From the NCBI GenBank assembly GCA_035771165.1, contig JAWNZC010000346.1, positions 322,501 to 386,500 on the forward strand: a DNA stretch of 64,000 nt, given 5' to 3'. The notes under the pieces are model-generated. The model did not search any database. It was given only the letters and a program-made list of their open reading frames with translations, and was not told where the DNA came from. The translations under genes and the position numbers were made by a program. This DNA is from Paragorgia papillata. Lineage: Eukaryota > Cnidaria > Anthozoa > Scleralcyonacea > Coralliidae. This document shows, piece by piece, positions 53,501-63,770 of the stretch; the stretch's first letter is position 1; the number at the start of each line of letters is the position of its first letter.

Positions 53501-56097
53501 CGAAATATTTCCAAAACCAAAACAGATACGGAAAAATTGTAAAAGGTCTTCTTATACCATTTGACGAGTTCTTTCAAATGAGATAAACTTAAAATTTTTA
53601 TTGCCAATACCCTTTGACGTTTTTTGTTTAGACTACAAGAATAGAGCTGCTGGTAAAGAATGTCACTGTATAAAACCCTATGAGAATGAGGTAAGCTTTG
53701 TAAGTTCTTTTGATTATATTAAGGAACAAGTTTACTTTTTTCACTAACTATTCATTAAGCCCGAATACTCAGAAAATGTTCATGATCCCAGACAGGCATC
53801 AAACCTGCAACCTTGACCAAGGAGTTCATTAAAACAATGTATAAGTATAACACACGCGCGCGACGCTAAACAGACGAGTCAGACGACCGCCACGGAAACC
53901 GGCTTTATATCATGAACTCAGAACTGTATTCTGTTTATGTCCGACAAAATGTAGTGATAATGGTTTTATGTCTGAACAAATTTTAGTAATGTCTGACCAA
54001 AATTGGAAATGGATCAGACACATGTCCTGTCAAGAAAAAATATTTATTTGCAGCCCTGAAAATATGAGATGTATTTTCAAAAGTGGTCATTTTTACATTT
54101 GTATAGTACACAGTGTTTGTATATATATATGTATACATTCTAGAAGTTCAACTCTTTTCTATATAGGATTTATCAAGACCTTCACTTGGCAAATGGATTG
54201 GTTGTGTGGCTTTAAATGAAGAACAAGATTGGCTGGTAAACACAGTTTGTGATCACTGTTTTACAATTAAAAGTCCAAAATACTTATATACTAATCGTCA
54301 AGCTCGCGAATACTCAGAAGCTCCAGACAGGGTTCGAAGCTGCAACCTTTTAATGACCGGTTAGACGCTCTAACCATTGAGGCTCAGATGTAGAGCTAAG
54401 ATTGTAAATTCATAGTCATATGTGCTCTAAATGATCGCGTTTGCATATGAGATGTAGTTAAAGTGATATGATAAGTTGTACGTATACATGTAGTGCATGT
54501 GGTACGTTTGCGAGCTTGGTGTAGACGTTTGGTGGACGGTCGTCAGGCTCAAATACTCAGAAAATGTTTCTTATAGCCCCAGAAATAGATCGAACCTGCA
54601 ACCTTGTAATGACCAACGTAATGACCCACTGCGTAGGCAGTGTAGAAACAACAATCGAAATATAGCAAGGTTAGATATACTGCCGAAGCAGAGAACGCAG
54701 GAGTCTAACGTTTCGAGCGAAGGCCCTTCGTCAGAGAGAAAGGGACGAAGGCCCTTCGCTCGAAACGTTAGATTCCTACGTTCTCTGTTTCGGCAGTATA
54801 TCTAACCTTACTATATTTCGAATGACCAACTTAGACGCTCTGACCATTTAGCTATATGTACCGAGGCTCGGACGGAGAGCTAAAGTTGCAAATTCATAGT
54901 CTTATACATGTGCTGAATACCCTAAGAATATGAAATGTAGTTGCATGAACCGCCCTATGTATACATTGTAGGTGTGTGGCGGTGGTCCACTACTATCGTT
55001 GTGGCATCTTTCATCCTTCACTTGTACCAGTGTGATGGAAACCCGAGGTTCTTGTCAGCAAGCAGCCGTTTTTCATAAAGACATTGTGAGTATACAATCA
55101 TGCACATTATATATATAAACGAGTTTAAATTTATCAATCAAAATTGAAGTACTGTTCGCAAAAAACACCTGTTTCTCTCGTAAAGTTCTCTCATGTTTTT
55201 TGAAATTATATCCAACGTTAGGAAATTGTGTATACAGCTCGTCCTGTAGCACCTAATCATGTTTGTTCTCGTTGCAGATATTAACTGGAGGAAGCAAAGC
55301 AAATATTTATCACTGGCAGACGAACGGAGAATTAAAAACCAAAGTACCATCAACCCCAACGACACTTTACTCGTTAGCAATCAATCATTTGTCTGAAAAG
55401 AAGGTACTGCACGTCTGACATGCTTTTTCCTAAGAGAAGAGCTATTTCCAGGTCGCGTAACCAGGTCGCGCACAAAACATTCCGCACGTTAGAAGAAATA
55501 CAGTGTTTACAGTTACTTCAAAAACTCATTAATAATTCATGAGGAAAACACAAAGGAAATCAGTACCATGTCCGTGGTTTTATACCTGATAAAACTTCTT
55601 GACGTCAGAAAGAATACTAATGAACATACAATTTTATATAAAGAATACTAATGAACATAACATCCAATAACGAATCGTTTTTGAAGCCATTCAAAACACT
55701 CGCATCGCGTGTTTTATCACATCTAAAACACTTGGGCTGCGCCCTCGTGGTTTTAAATCTGATAAAACACTCCTGCTCGTGTTTTAAATATTACTTAATG
55801 CATTTTCCAAAGTACCAATGAGCCGTGTACGGTATTTTCACTCAATATCTTGGAGATAATTAAAAGTGTAAATAAAAGTATTGTATGGCGTGGTATGGTA
55901 TGCTACATTTATATTTTCTGTCTTCCATGGGCTATAAAAGGTGCGATATTTTTGTGAATATAATTATTACAGTTCCCTATAAAATTCAGATAATTTGTTT
56001 CGTTGTTTTATAGGTGTTGGTTGCGGCAGGAAATTGTTCCAGTATAGATCTATTCACAAACTTTGGCTACAAAGCTCTTTCCTTGTCGTTTTGCTGA
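47560..56097 (+). CDS. THOC6: THO complex subunit 6 (WD-repeat mRNA export factor)
   Basis: Fourteen exons, complete, all phases consistent: 47560-47574, 47708-47823, 48923-48987, 49156-49207, 49373-49424, 49658-49698, 49827-49875, 50237-50308, 52427-52529, 53632-53690, 54167-54235, 54972-55085, 55278-55403, 56014-56097. The 338-residue product is close to the roughly 341 residues of vertebrate THOC6. Matching blocks in order: [113 protein letters not shown] and [15 protein letters not shown]. It should form one beta-propeller and act in the nuclear THO/TREX complex in mRNA packaging and export. The first exon codes only five residues. A variant poly(A) signal ATTAAA lies at 56200-56205. Confidence 0.95.
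47998..48170. repeat. GGGCCAGGTAA dispersed repeat, copy 2
   Basis: Relative of 13190-13335: ATGGGCCAGGTAACCACTAA, CATCAGGGCTAAATCCCCTG, ATAGCCAATAAAAACG and GGTTACCTAGCCCATA. It lies in THOC6 intron 2. Confidence 0.6.
48580..48690 (+). repeat. tRNA-derived SINE, copy 2
   Basis: GGCTCAATGGTGAGAGTGTC (box A-like), GGGTTTGAGTCC (box B-like), tail ACGACAGCTTGTACAGCAAA shared with 27955-28085. Confidence 0.65.
49194..49252 (+). repeat. Triplicated 19-bp unit at the THOC6 exon 4 donor
   Basis: ACCATTTTTTAATAAGGTA is repeated three times in tandem, so the exon end AATAAG|GTAACC exists at 49207, 49226 and 49245. Only the first keeps the frame (phase 2); the others read into TAA. Confidence 0.9.
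49947..50171. mobile_element. Uninterrupted copy of the outer MITE family
   Basis: TAGACCCTTTTAATAAGTAT to CACTTATTAAAATGGTCTAT; AATTTTCACCCTATGACGTC and GAAAATGACGTCAAG inside. Serves as the empty-site reference for 24102-25096. Confidence 0.8.
50940..51595. mobile_element. GCAACTTGT foldback interrupted by a second foldback element
   Basis: Outer arms ACTATACAATTTTTCGTGCA and TGCACGAAAAATTGCATAGT enclose 51208-51497, an inverted copy of the 35755-36053 repeat (AGAACGGACACGAATG, ATTATTAATGAGTTTTA). In THOC6 intron 8. Confidence 0.7.
51812..52341. mobile_element. 530-bp palindromic MITE with TTAA duplication, copy 1
   Basis: Ends AGGGTATTAGCAATAAAAAT and inverse, TTAA on both sides. Inner CAAGATGGCGGACAGCACGC and its inverse pair. 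In THOC6 intron 8, before exon 9. Confidence 0.88.
52885..53047. repeat. Hammerhead-like repeat with the best core motif
   Basis: Contains CTGATGAAAGGCTGCGTTCG then AAACGTC and AGTATTTCGTTATC; the upstream GATAACGAAATAC is complementary to the latter. Then TCTCGGCAGTTTATCACC and the GCCTACGCAGCGCTCTAC end. Confidence 0.6.
53080..53613. mobile_element. 530-bp palindromic MITE, copy 2
   Basis: Nearly identical to 51812-52341, same orientation of its asymmetric parts. It ends 18 bp before THOC6 exon 10. Flanks TTTA and TTGA are not an exact duplication. Confidence 0.85.
54280..54890 (-). repeat. tRNA-derived SINE cluster split by a hammerhead-like repeat
   Basis: 54300-54395 and 54530-54890 carry minus-strand tRNA-like heads (GCCTCAATGGTTAGAGCGTC, then GGTTGCAGCTTCGAACCC). 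The second is broken at 54628-54819 by an inverted pair of hammerhead-like repeats; AATGACC is present on both sides. In THOC6 intron 11. Confidence 0.6.
55515..55800. repeat. ACTCATTAATAATTCATGAG family half-element in THOC6 intron 13
   Basis: AAAACTCATTAATAATTCAT, GAGGAAAACACAAAGGAAAT, then arms GTTTTATCACATCTAAAACA and TTTTAAATCTGATAAAACAC. Similar to 33058-33352. Confidence 0.7.
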
Positions 56098-56199
56098 AGA
56101 ACCGCTATAATTGTCACGTCATTGCTTGAACATTTGAAGATTTTGAACACCAGGTCCAAGATTCCTTAAACATTCTCTGAATGTAAAGCCCAATGTTTA

Positions 56200-56205
56200 A
56201 TTAAA
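56200..56205 (+). terminator. Variant poly(A) signal ATTAAA downstream of THOC6
   Basis: ATTAAA occurs about 100 bp after the THOC6 stop codon, the first plausible polyadenylation hexamer there; no AATAAA is closer. Confidence 0.4.
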
Positions 56206-58067
56206 TTGTATGTGCTTGTTGCTTGCCATGAAGTTAATCAGGTAACTTCAAAGAAGTTAATCAGGTAACTTCAAAGTATATAGTAAACTTTGACCAATCT
56301 CAGGACCTCATCCTTAACATTAAAATTATGAAATGGGAATACAGATATTCTATATAACTGTACCCAATTTTCAATATTTATAGTCAGTTGTCACATTCTA
56401 TAAACGCGGAGCGCAGAGAGCTAACTGCATGCTATATATACACACACGTAATTCAACTTACTGTTAAGTTTCCTGAAGTAGAAATGAATTTTGTGCTTGA
56501 CCATTCTCCTTTGGCATGGTGTTGTAACGGTCATGGTTGTCCTTCCATTTCATATACCAAAATCTCAGACAAGATTCGTCGTTGACTACATGCAGAACAC
56601 GCGGATGGACCTCAAAGCTACGACTATATACGTGTTAAATTGGTTTTCACTTTTATTAAGACATGGATGTCATGTATACCAGTTTTCCCTTCACTTCAAT
56701 ACATGCTTCATCAGACTATAAGCACAAGTACAACTGGGAGACATTGAACGTTCCTGACTTATGTCAGTCCAACCTTTCGAAGAAACCAAAAGCGAACCTA
56801 TTTATTTTAACACGAGTTAACAAGCGAGCTCATTCATTATACTGTATATTTTAACAAACACCGCGTGTCTCTTGAGAATTTAAAGATTCTTAAGTTGAAA
56901 TTCGCATGCTATATATATTCCCCTGGATGTTATACAAAACAATAGGCCCAAATTACGAACAATTTATATATACTCTTTTATCATTAACCTTTCAACAAGA
57001 AAGCCTCGTTGCAAACAGAAATTCTTTTGAATACGTTTCCGAGCGTTTTCGTATTGTTTCATTAGTAATGAGCTGATTGTTCTCGATTGTCTTGAGAACA
57101 GTAAACAATACGAAAACGCTCGGAAACGTTACCGTGTGCACATAGTCAAAGGCCCTGTTTACATGCACGAAGCGGATTGAGTGTTCAAGTCAAATCTCCC
57201 ACGTTGTTTGTCCTTGTTGTGTTTACATAAAGAAGGATCGAAACAAATGCATGGCTGAAGTCAATCCACGCAGTGGAGTGGATTGACCATTGACTTGAGA
57301 TTCAAGCAAAGATCGACTTGAATGTATCCAATCTGATTCATCTAAACACGGTTTGACTTGAAAATGACTTCATATACGCATGAGTGAAGTTGGTGCGTCT
57401 CGTGCTAAATGGCAAACATTGAGGGAAGCACAGAAAATAGTGTTCCAAAACCGAAAACAAAGTTCCAAGCAGATCGGATTCTCCATGTAAACAATTGCCC
57501 GGATTGACTTCACTCGCGTTTTTCGATCCGATTGGACTGTCAATCCGCTTCATGTATACACGGCCAAAGACAAGGTCAAGAACAAGACTTTTATTCGTTA
57601 CCGTTTTGCCTTTCGTCCACACGTAAACGCAATTTCAGCTTTATTAATTAAAGTATCCCAAGTATTTAAGCCGGTCCCCAAGTGCAGACAACAAGACCTA
57701 TATTGTGCTTGCCTTGATCATGTATAGTTGTGCATATGCAGTATAGGATATGTGTACGCAAACTAAAAACGTATAACAATTGTGTTTTCCTTTGCAAATG
57801 AAATATATCACTGTTTCCCAGTAGTGGTTCGTGTGTAAATATATATATGGTACATGTGCAAGCTTGGTGTAATGTGACAGACGTTTGGTAGACGTTCGTC
57901 AAGCTCAAATACTAAAAATTGTTTCTGAGTCCCAGACAGGGAACGCGTATACCTTGCAACCTTTGTAATGACTGAGTATTGAGCTCTAACCATTGAGCCG
58001 CTTCTGAGGCTCGGATAGAAAGCTTTCCATCCAAGCTGCCTGCCTTCCATCCGAGTATCAGTAGATA

Positions 58068-58438
58068 GTAAAGGATAAAGGACTGGGAGCTAATCATCCT
58101 TACTTGCAGCCAGTGGCTGAATTGCGAAGGACGCAGATCAACGTGGCCGTGTCGAGGCATATCAAAGGCGCTCCAGGCAGCCGTCATACGACACATGTCT
58201 GACCACGGATCACAGCTAAGATGTAGGTGCTGATTTTACTGAGGGAGGAAAACCGGAAACCCGGCGAAAAACCCTCGAAGCACAGGAGAGATCAACTACA
58301 ACTCTACTCACATGAGTTCCAAGCTCGACAGTGGGGTCATTCCAAAGCGGTCACCCATCCAAGTACTAACCCGTCTTAACCGGGCTTAACTTTTTGGTGA
58401 GAGGCAGCGCGCTAACAGCACACGCCACCCGTGCTCTC
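58068..58438 (-). repeat. 5S-rRNA-derived SINE, full-length copy
   Basis: On the minus strand: GAGCACGGGTGGCGTGTGCT, TTAAGCCCGGTTAAGACGGG, TTAGTACTTGGATGGGTGAC, CTCTCCTGTGCTTCGAGGGT, tail TCCTTTATCCTTTA. The same full form is at 37960-38330. Confidence 0.78.
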
Positions 58439-58550
58439 ATGGTCATTAGAAGGTTGCTGGTGTGATCCGGCCCTTTCTGGGGCTCAGAAACGTTTTCTTA
58501 GTATTTGAGCTTGCCGAACGTCTACCGATCGTCTGTTATCTTCCGGACAC

Positions 58551-61500
58551 TCACAATCGTCCACCAAACCAGTATTGTGTTCTCGAGGTCTGTCCTGCCG
58601 CACAAGCGTGAGTACTATCGAAAGTATGGTAAACCCCAAAGATGTTCTCATTGACAACTGTCGACCCAGACTTGAAGTTACAGCCGTTGGCTTGGTCGCC
58701 GTGATGTGCGTTGATAGTAAAAAGCGATGTGTTGGTTTGCGTTGCCCAAACTGTACAGTCATAACATTCATTGCCACGGATGTTAATGTAGTCTACTTGG
58801 TGACAGGCGCTGTTTGCTGAAAGTTGGCCAGAAGAACTTCGTGAGAGTAGAGTAGAGTAGAGTAGAGTAGAGTAGAGTAGAGTGGAGTGGAGTGGAGTGG
58901 AGTAGAGTATAGAGTAGAGTATAGAGTAGAGTATAGAGTAGAGTATAGAGTAGAGTATAGAGTAGAGTATAGAGTAGAGTATAGAGTAGAGTATAGAGTA
59001 GAGTATAGAGTAGAGTATAGAGTAGAGTATAGAGTAGAGTATAGAGTAGAGTATAGAGTAGAGTATAGAGTAGAGTATAGAGTAGAGTATAGAGTAGAGT
59101 ATAGAGTAGAGTAGAGTATAGAGTAGAGTAGAGTAGAGTAGAGTAGAGTAGAGTAGAGTAGAGTAGAGTAGAGTAGAGTAGAGTAGAGTAGAGTAGAGTA
59201 GAGTAGAGTAGAGTAGAGTAGAGTAGAGTAGAGTAGAGTAGAGTAGAGTTGAGTTGAGTTGAGTTGAGTTGAGTTGAGTTGAGTTGAGTTGAGTTGAGTT
59301 GAAGTGGAGTAGAGTAGAGTTGAAGTGGAGTTGAAGTGGAGTTGAAGTGGAGTTGAAGTAGAGTAGAGTAGAGTAGAGTAGAGTAGAGTAGAGTAGAGTA
59401 GAGTAGAGTAGAGTAGAGTAGAGTAGAGTAGAGTAGAGTAGAGTAGAGTAGAGTAGAGTACAGAGTAGAGTACAGAGTAGAGTACAGTAGAGTGTAGTGT
59501 AGTGTAGTGTAGTGTAGTGTAGTGTAGTGTAGTGTAGTAGTAGTAGGGAATCGAGAGTAGGAGAGTAGAGTAGAGTGGAGTAAGGGTGGAGTAGAGTAAA
59601 GTAGAGGAGTAGAGTAGGGGTGGAGTAGAGAGAGTGGAGTGGAGGAAGAGTGGATCGGAGTGGAGGAAGAGTGGAGTAGAGTAGGGGTAAAGTAGAGTAA
59701 GGGTGGAGTAGAAGTTTTTCTGCATGTATTGTACAAGTATTACACACAATACTTACCATTAGTTTTAAAATTCAAGATGTTCAAAATCTTAAACCGGCTT
59801 CGAACCATATCATCCTCAGTAACCTTTCCTTCTGTGAATGAATAACCACAAGTCACCCGCCATTCAGCAGATCTATTCTCCCCGGTCCCCTTCGCAATAC
59901 TCTCCATGGACGCTACCCGAAGTCGGAAAACTTCGCGCTTAGGACTCGTCCAATGCCAAGGAAAGTTCTTGAAAAAGGGCTTCGAACTGAACGTACTCCT
60001 AGTTCTTCGACTGTATGACATAACTAGTGTCCAGGCTTCTTGTGCCCCGGGCTGCATGTCGCAGAATACTCGAATCTTGCCTCCACTGTCCGTCCAAATA
60101 TCGTAAAGGCCCGACGGATTGTTCTTATCATGCCACAGGTAATCCAAGCAGCTGCGGATCTTTTTCTCGCATGACGTACCGATAAAACCATCGGGACATG
60201 TACAACTGAACCCAGGCTTCCCGCGGCCTTCGTGTTCCGTACACTTGGCGCCATTTTTGCATGGATTGGAAGAACAGCAGCCGTTCTTGTGCTGTTTAAG
60301 ACATTCTTCCTGATAAATCCAATTGAAAATATTTATCATTTATAATGTATAGGCAACAAAAGAAACACTATTTTCCCCAGGAACACAAACCAATAATAGT
60401 TGTGAATTTTTTAATTAAAACCAGAGGGCTTCACTCGGGGCGACTCAAGTAAAAAGCGTTTTATTTTGTTCAAAATTTTTTTTGCAGTTTAATTCCGAGA
60501 TAAATTTCCAGCAAAACGGTGTCCGCGTTTCTTGATATGTCGAGTTTTGCTGATTTTATTGACGACCAAAGTTGAAAATGCCGTTTTTCAATTCGACCAA
60601 CATTCGGACAAAATAAGTCAAAAAATCGAAACTAGGCAATAAATAAAACGAAACCAGGCAATAAATAAATAAAAAAACGCTGACACCGTTTTGCTGGAAA
60701 TTTATCTCGGAATCGAACTGCGAAAATATTTTTTTGAACAAAATGAAACGCTTTGTTCTGTTTATATGGAGCCGAGTTACCCGGCTAGGCGAGTTACCCG
60801 GCAAGCCGAGTTGAAAAAAGATGAGTGTTTATACGAGACGAGTTACTCGGCAAAGCCACCCACGCATTATAATGGTTTCACATTCCATGAGCTAGTAGTT
60901 TCCGATTGTCTTCATAAGTGGCGCGTGCGCTGTTGTGACGAATTCAACTCGTCACACTGAGTTACCCGGCAAGAGAGTGTTTATATGGGAATATTTTCAT
61001 CCCGGCATTCGGACATCTCGCCTGTTTTGCCGGGATCTCGGCTAGCCGAATTACCCGCCTATCTCATATAAACACTCTGCCGGGATAGCATTGAATTTCT
61101 ATACATGGCGGGTAACTCGGTTTGCCAAGTAACTCGGCTAGCATGGTAACTCGGCTCCATGATATAAAGAGGCCCTAAAGTCGCCCCGATGAAGCCCTCT
61201 GGTTTTACTTAACTATTATTGGCTTGTGTTTATCGCAAAATCAAACACAACATTGTATTATACAAATTAATAGCTTTCTAACGATATCTATTTGTGCCAT
61301 AAATTCTGACAATTGAAAGCGCATTACCGAAATGACTCTGCAAACCTTAATGAAGATGTTAAGGCTTACCAGTCAAAACGTCCTCACGTCAAAACGTCCT
61401 CGGGTCATGGAAGTCAAAAAGATAAATACAGTATATTAACAGACTTTTTTGAAAGTTAAAAAAACGTACATAAGTGAATACCTCAAGCAGTTAGATGATT

Positions 61501-62450
61501 AATTTGTATCGTTTGACTAGACTTTGTAGCTGTATTTATGTGTTGCTATAAAAATGGAAATTTGATACAAGACTGGCAACGAACAGCCTGATCTTGCAGC
61601 TTTATACAGTAGAACAGATTACTGGCGTGAAACATTTGAAGAATGTATTTGTCAATGTCAAAAATATACTAATAAGTCTTGTATAGAGTAGTATATGTAT
61701 GTTGACATGTTCCCCGATCAGTTTGGAAGAAGTGAGGACGTTTTGACCTGAGGACGTTTTCTCTGGACACCATGTTAAGGCCATGTCACACGAGGCAATT
61801 TTCCTTACAACTTGCAATGCAACTTTTATCGAGAAAAAAATATTGCAAGTTGCAGTGTTGGTGTCACACGCTGCAACTTGTCTCGTAGCGTTGCGAAAAG
61901 TAGAAGCTGCTTGCTTCTACTTTCTCTGCGACTCGCAACGCAATTTTTCGTTGCGAGACTGGACTAGTTGCAAACATGGGGTGTCACACGAGGAAATCTT
62001 TCTTGCAACTTGGAATACAACGCCATTGCGTTGCAAGTTGCAAGGAAAATTGCCTCGTGTGACATGGCCTTTAATTAAACACAAAAAAGAAACCCAACGT
62101 ACCGATCTTGGACGTGTAATATTAGTTTCAATGTGATGGTAGCGCCAACCTCGACGCGGTCTCAGTACTGCGGTAGTCTTATCAGCATCATTCAACTCAC
62201 AGCTTCCTCGACCAGACATAGGAAGATTGAACGAACGACATGAGCAATCTTTCTTGCATTCCGCGAAACAATGAGAGAAGTTCTGTACTTGAAAAGTCGC
62301 CACGGTGTGTCCTGATAGACCGTGGTCGTCGTTTACGAGTTCACCAATTAATTGGGCACGATAACTGCTCCTAAAACCGTAACAGAAGGACTGGGCGTCC
62401 ACCCCAACAGACAGTATAGTTGAAAGCAGGAAAACTAACGGGAGCATCAT
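58551..62450 (-). CDS. Secreted PAN/apple-EGF-fibrinogen-like protein (skeletal organic matrix protein 5-like type)
   Basis: Three exons: 62450-62103, 60309-59757, 58816-58551, phases 0 and 1 matching, 388 residues, stop TGA at 58551-58553. The N-terminus MMLPLVFLLSTILSVGVDAQ is a clear signal peptide. Residues about 25-110 form a PAN/apple domain (CFAECKKDCSCRSF, then SCELND). Residues about 125-160 are one EGF domain (CCSSNPCKNGAKC, CTCPDGFIGTSC). Next comes the start of a fibrinogen C-terminal-like domain (SCLDYL, SGLYDIW, VFCDM, WTLVMS). The last 90 residues are cysteine-rich with NECYDCTVWATQTN and QYWFGGR, and lack the usual fibrinogen C-terminal end. Proteins of this layout are common in anthozoans and are often labelled skeletal organic matrix protein 5-like (recalled, not checked). 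A secreted matrix or recognition role is inferred. Confidence 0.85.
58843..59713. repeat. GAGTA satellite filling the last intron of the PAN/EGF gene
   Basis: Blocks of GAGTA, a 12-bp GAGTAGAGTATA variant (58897-59110), GAGTT (59248-59300) and TAGTG (59495-59540). The array takes about 93 percent of the 940-bp intron 58817-59756 and stops 27 bp from the acceptor. The long Tyr-Ser-Thr-Leu open frames on minus are artefacts. Confidence 0.93.
60417..61205. mobile_element. Nested foldback elements in the first intron of the PAN/EGF gene
   Basis: Outer arms AAACCAGAGGGCTTCACTCG and its inverse enclose an inverted pair at 60454-60755 (CCAGCAAAACGGTGTC and GACACCGTTTTGCTGG) and a block of ACTCGGC / GCCGAGTTACCCGGC words (60756-61178). 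Confidence 0.8.
61778..62070. mobile_element. MITE with TTA duplication, GCAACTTGCAA words
   Basis: 293 bp, ends AGGCCATGTCACACGAGG and CCTCGTGTGACATGGCCT, TTA on both sides. It starts 33 bp past the donor of the first exon of the PAN/EGF gene. Confidence 0.88.
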
Positions 62451-63347
62451 GTCTAAGCTCTCTCTCTCTGTCTTCTGCTAGATGTAACTAAACTGATATA
62501 ATTACAACCAGTAGTATAGCCAATTGGTAGCCTGCTGTCACAACGGGACATGTTCTTCAGGCGGCACTTTCGGTCACCTGTGTCTAATGTAGAAAACTGC
62601 GTGGTCGGACTCACAATCATTTAAAATGATTAGCAGGCCCTATATATTTGATAATGGCTGAAAGGTATACCCCAGAAATAGGTTTCAAATGGCACGACTA
62701 CGGCAACGTGATATGTCATATACAAAGAGATTTTGCAAGAGTAATCTTCACGCCGTCATGACTGTTGACAGCGTAGAAAAAGCATTTTTACGTTGAAAAG
62801 ACAACACGGGACCTGAGTCACTACAGAAGCCTTAGAAATGCTTAACCTTATTCTCGCGACCAACATAGATTGAACAAGTCTTTTTCTTCAAGAATTTAAG
62901 AACAAAACGAATCCGTGCGATGGTGTATCTTGAAATTTTGATGTATATAAACACACCACCATTTAATACCACTTTTAAACTTTCTACCGTAGTCACAGTC
63001 CGTTGCCTGAATCTTAAAGTCCCCATTGATGTGGACGTGAACGTAGATGTGAGTGTGGTGTGAGCGTGGGTATCGTGTGAGCTGAGTGCATAGCATAGAC
63101 GTCCTCGCTGACAAACAATACTGTGTACAATTGATTACGATTGTCTGTTTTGAAACACACATTTCTTCCAAACTATTTTTTAATGGTTTGGTGTAATTCT
63201 ATAGGCTTAAAAAACTGCATCAGTAATTTATAAGCCAGTGAATAAAGAGAATTTTCTGATATATATGCATGTGTGTATACTTTTGAGTATTTTTACTCAT
63301 ATTAATACCTGCAGATGTACTGCAGGTGCTAACCAGCCGTTAGCTAT
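62451..63347. other. Upstream region of the PAN/EGF gene
   Basis: It should hold the promoter of the minus-strand PAN/EGF gene. No clear core promoter element or other gene was seen. Short open frames here have no recognisable features. Confidence 0.4.
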
Positions 63348-63449
63348 CGGAATAAAAGTAGGCTACAGCATAGGCAGTGTTTTAGATGTAGAGCAAATTG
63401 AAAAGGTGGCCATGGTAAACTTCCTAAATTAGTTTTGATAATGAAATAC

Positions 63450-63754
63450 TACCCTGCGAGCAGAGCCTTCTTTTCCTTATTTCTTCGCTGAGAGAGAGGA
63501 AAAAAAGTAGGCTCTGCTGTATTCGTAACTGGTTTCCATTGCGCATGCATGTCAGTAAGGTCAGTTGCTTGGTTACAATCTCGAACCCAGTCCCAATCAG
63601 AGCAAAAAACAAAACGAGAACCGGTTAAACGGGTCTTAAACGAGTTACTTCGTCCTAAATCTTGGATGAAGCCAAACACGAATACAGCAGAGCCTACTTT
63701 TCTTCCTCTCTCTCAGCGAAGAAATAAGGAAAAGAAGGCTCTGCTCGCAGGGTA
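63450..63754. mobile_element. Mutator-like (MULE) MITE with perfect 9-bp duplication
   Basis: 75-bp inverted repeats starting TACCCTGCGAGCAGAGCCTT differ at about one position. ATGAAATAC is duplicated exactly at 63441-63449 and 63755-63763. Long inverted repeats with a 9-bp duplication are the Mutator signature. It sits inside a repeat (63348-63449 plus 63764 on) related to 52885-53047. Confidence 0.88.
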
Positions 63755-63770
63755 ATGAAATACTGACTTA

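Larger units (their letters stand above)
56098..58550. other. Intergenic region between convergent THOC6 and the PAN/EGF gene
   Basis: No gene recognised. 57037-57129 is a foldback (CGTTTCCGAGCGTTTTCGTA and inverse). 57151-57565 is a MITE with ends GGCCCTGTTTACATG / CATGTATACACGGCC, a relative of 19725-20060. 57830-58065 is a tRNA-derived SINE (minus), 58068-58438 a 5S-derived SINE (minus), and 58440-58550 another tRNA-SINE fragment running up to the stop codon of the PAN/EGF gene. Confidence 0.65.

Noticed and set aside
58551..59759. A 402-codon minus-strand open frame
   Set aside because: Its middle is the GAGTA satellite intron. Only the part 58816-58551 is the true last exon, with a clear acceptor and matching phase.
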